DNA of 7,604 nucleotides from Stigonema ocellatum SAG 48.90 = DSM 106950 (GTDB taxonomy: Bacteria > Cyanobacteriota > Cyanobacteriia > Cyanobacteriales > Nostocaceae): positions 1 through 7,604 of the forward strand of contig JADQBA010000258.1 of the NCBI GenBank assembly GCA_016903675.1, written 5' to 3'. This document shows, in pieces, positions 6,044 through 7,604 of the stretch. The stretch's first letter is position 1; each line of letters starts with the position of its first letter. The position numbers and the translations under genes were made by a program. Under the pieces are notes generated by a model. It was not told the DNA's origin, did not search any database, and saw nothing but the letters and a program-made list of their open reading frames with translations.

Positions 6044-6071
6044 TTTTGAATTTTGAATTTTGAATTTTGAA
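6044..6071. repeat. TTTTGAA heptamer array (4 perfect units)
   Basis: Four exact TTTTGAA units. It is the inverted counterpart of the array at 5885-5912. The two arrays face each other across about 130 bases that contain the hairpin remnant, so the single strand could fold into a long AT-rich stem. Confidence 0.9.
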
Positions 6072-6094
6072 TTGTTTTGTCAAATAGAAACTGT

Positions 6095-6102
6095 GCGATC
6101 GC
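6095..6102. repeat. HIP1 octamer (GCGATCGC)
   Basis: Second exact HIP1 palindrome, located between the heptamer array and the coding fragment at 6111-6353. Confidence 0.85.
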
Positions 6103-6110
6103 ATCTCGCT

Positions 6111-6353
6111 TCAACCTTTAAGTCCATCAGCGATAGCGAAGCGCTGCCGCCAAGGGCGGATCGCCTGCACAGCTTCCGGCGAATTAAAGTGAATGGGATT
6201 CCTAGGGTCAGCCAATCCCAGTACTGCCGCTAGCAGAGCATGTGCTAATTGGGTAGGGATGAATTCTACATTGGAAATCGCTATGTTGAATTTTGGGAGC
6301 GAAAAAACTATATGGGGTAGAAGTAGTAATGGACGCTGTTGGCGAAATATATC
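6111..6353 (-). pseudogene. Decayed coding fragment, unidentified protein C-terminal part
   Basis: The minus strand is open from 6353 down to a TGA at 6111-6113. The central part reads VEFIPTQLAHALLAAVLGLA then DPRNPIHFNSPEAVQAIR, which has protein-like composition and a helix-like segment. No normal start is in place. Its C-terminal end, PWRQRFAIADG, is encoded by the 35-bp palindromic repeat at 6130-6164, so the repeat has entered the frame. The upstream part, FRQQRPLLLLPHIVF, looks like translated repeat DNA. I do not recognise the parent family. It is best treated as a gene relic of about 110-180 bases of true coding sequence. Confidence 0.4.
6130..6164. repeat. 35-bp GCGATAGCGAAGCGCTGCC palindromic repeat, copy 1
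   Basis: It begins GCGATAGCGAAGCGCTGCCG and ends GGATCGC. It has the same length and ends as the copy at 6521-6555, and differs in the middle (CCGCCAAGGGCGG against CTGCGAAGCGCAG), where the changes are compensatory and keep the inner palindrome. Compensatory change suggests the folded form matters for spread or maintenance. Confidence 0.8.
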
Positions 6354-6382
6354 TTAATACTCTAAATCCTTATTTTACGTAA

Positions 6383-6409
6383 GTTGGGTGGAACGAAATA
6401 GAACCCAAC
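6383..6409. repeat. GTTGGGT...ACCCAAC inverted repeat
   Basis: A 7-bp stem (6383-6389 and 6403-6409) with a 13-base loop GGAACGAAATAGA. GTTGGGTTTCGTTCC-type hairpins are widely dispersed in cyanobacteria (recalled). There is no T-tract, so a terminator role is not supported. Confidence 0.6.
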
Positions 6410-6446
6410 GCTTTAAAATCATTGATTTTCCGAGCCTCTTGTCGTT

Positions 6447-6775
6447 ATACCCATAATATTGCCGCGACTGGAACCATAATCTTGCCGCCTTAAGGGCTGT
6501 AATGCTCATTCTTCCGTTATGCGATAGCGAAGCGCTGCTGCGAAGCGCAGATCGCAACCCTAATTAAACAATCGGAACCATAACATTGCCGGGAACTAAA
6601 AATGGAACGATAAACTTGCCATTCAGGAGGTCCTTCAAAACTTTATTTTTAGGTTGATAAATTTCAATGCATTAAACTCTAACATAGAGTTTGCAAGGAT
6701 TTGAGGCATTAGAAGCATAATGCTGCCGGAAACAAATGGAAGCATAAGCGTGCCAAACGGCAATATTATCCTTCC
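6447..6775. repeat. Seven degenerate copies of an 18-bp motif GGAASSATAATNTTGCCG
   Basis: Copies in + orientation are at 6447-6464, 6470-6487, 6574-6591, 6604-6621, 6711-6728 and 6738-6755, and one inverted copy is at 6758-6775. Shared positions are ATAA and TGCC, with GGAA at most. They occur as pairs 23-30 bases apart, and the pairs recur every 127-137 bases. On the + strand five copies read as a hexapeptide like GTITLP, GTINLP, GSISVP, but frames change and stops intervene, so present coding is not supported. It may be a decayed repeat protein, a dispersed DNA repeat or a set of binding sites. Confidence 0.55.
6521..6555. repeat. 35-bp GCGATAGCGAAGCGCTGCT palindromic repeat, copy 2
   Basis: Same family as 6130-6164. 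It contains two direct GCGAAGCGC nonamers (6527 and 6541) and has GCGAT/ATCGC ends. It lies inside the cluster of 18-bp motifs, between the first and second pair. Confidence 0.8.
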
Positions 6776-6880
6776 ACTGACACCTCTAAATGTAACGAAA
6801 TGTTTCGCCAACAACATCCAATGCTACTCGCACCCAATACAATACCATTTTGGGGCGTTGGGCGAAAATAGCCATATTAT

Positions 6881-7604
6881 TTAGTGTTGAAGCATAGTCC
6901 AATCACCAGAAGGAACAAAGCTTGCCCAATAATAAGGATGCTGATAATTAGGGTTGGAAAGTAATTCAAGTTGTGCAGAACGCAACGCCTCGTGTCTGCC
7001 CTTCCCATCTTTCAAACCTTGGTAATATTTTGCCATGAGTTCCTTAGTGCCAAGATCATCCACTTTCCACAAACTCAAAACTTGACTTTGGGAACCAGCA
7101 ATGACCAAAGCACGACGCAACCCATAGACCCCATCCCCTACCTTCACATCCCCCAAACCTGTTTCACAAGCAGACAGCACCACTAACTGAGTTCCGTATA
7201 AATCCAGGGAAGCGACTTGTAGTGCTGTGAGTATACCATCATTCTCACCTGATGCTGCTTGGTTACGCTTGTTAGCACCAGCCAATGCTATTCCGGAACG
7301 CAACAAGGGGTTTTCTAAATTCAAGACCTTTGGCGAGTTCCCGATTTCATCTGTGACTAGTTTAACTTCTTTATCTGGAAGAAAGAAACCATGAGTAGCT
7401 TAATGTTGGATACTGGGAGCATGAAGTTGCTTGATAGCAGCCTGAGTTGCTTCTTGAGCCAATAAGAGTTTAGTTTCAGGAAAGATGGCTTTGATTGTTG
7501 TTGCTTCTTCGAGGGTGTTTTTAAGTGCTGGAAACTGAATATTCGCCAAATCAATTGAACGTCGGTCATCAGAACCACGTGTATCATTTGATTTGGGCTT
7601 TGCG
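6881..7604 (-). pseudogene. CHAT-domain protease, C-terminal part, with in-frame stop; runs off the right edge
   Basis: The minus-strand frame from the window edge covers 240 codons of a CHAT (caspase-like) domain ending GDWTMLQH and stop. The features seen are SIDLANIQFPALKNTLEEA, LLLAQEATQAAIKQL, ATHGFFLPD (catalytic His, codon at 7391-7393), LVVLSACETGLGD (catalytic Cys, codon at 7166-7168) and the family's closing motif HPYYWASFVPSGDW. Cyanobacterial proteins of this type are usually long, with N-terminal TPR repeats outside this window, and are thought to be cysteine peptidases. The codon just before ATHGFFL is TAA (7400-7402), where relatives have a hydrophobic residue, so one T-to-A change from TTA would explain it. 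A restart at TTG (7322-7324) would give 147 residues without the His. The gene is therefore probably inactive unless the stop is a sequencing error or is read through. Confidence 0.8.

Noticed and set aside
6635..6817. Minus-strand frame containing GRIILPFGTLMLPFVSGSIMLL
   Set aside because: The pattern is produced by the 18-bp DNA repeats read in reverse; it has no start context and no support as a gene.
7357..7587. Minus-strand frame of 76 codons at the right edge
   Set aside because: It is the shifted frame of the CHAT gene; the true frame carries the recognisable LLLAQEATQAAIKQL and ATHGFF sequence.

Overview
The window looks like cyanobacterial chromosome, most likely from a filamentous Nostocales-type genome. 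The signs are two exact HIP1 octamers (GCGATCGC at 2291-2298 and 6095-6102), several 35-bp GCGATAGCG...ATCGC palindromic repeats, heptamer and octamer tandem repeats, many small hairpin repeats, and gene families common in that group (a CHAT-domain protease and a GT39-like membrane glycosyltransferase). This placement is inference from sequence style, not from a marker gene.

Layout. Positions 1-145 hold four consecutive hairpin repeats. Positions 184-707 hold a small two-gene unit: the tail of an unidentified frame overlaps, by ATGA, a small hypothetical gene (285-563). That gene is interrupted by a 112-bp MITE-like element (553-664) with terminal inverted repeats and an exact 8-bp target duplication. 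Positions 708-1141 are non-coding. Positions 1142-3472 encode the main intact gene, a secreted two-domain protein: a PQQ-type glucose/sorbosone dehydrogenase domain followed by an SMP-30/gluconolactonase domain. The pair would perform two consecutive steps, sugar to lactone and lactone to sugar acid, outside the cytoplasm. Its stop codon sits in G-rich repeats that continue as an eight-unit octamer array (3473-3536).

Positions 3537-3945 are filled with nested inverted repeats. They lie directly upstream of a polytopic GT39-like glycosyltransferase (3946-5484), whose last codons and stop come from a second, 207-bp inverted-repeat element (5459-5665). A rho-independent terminator follows at 5816-5852.

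Positions 5853-6880 are a gene graveyard: inverted heptamer arrays around a probable IS200/IS605 remnant, a minus-strand coding fragment (6111-6353), palindromic repeats, and an unusual cluster of seven degenerate 18-bp motifs (6447-6775). From 6881 to the right edge, on the minus strand, lies the C-terminal part of a CHAT-domain protein. It carries an in-frame TAA three codons before its catalytic His.

Overall, one gene is clearly intact (the dehydrogenase-lactonase), one is nearly intact (the glycosyltransferase), and the rest are truncated or broken. The dominant process visible is invasion by small non-autonomous elements that supply stop codons to their neighbours. I see no operon joining the two large genes and no defence or CRISPR system that is complete within the window.
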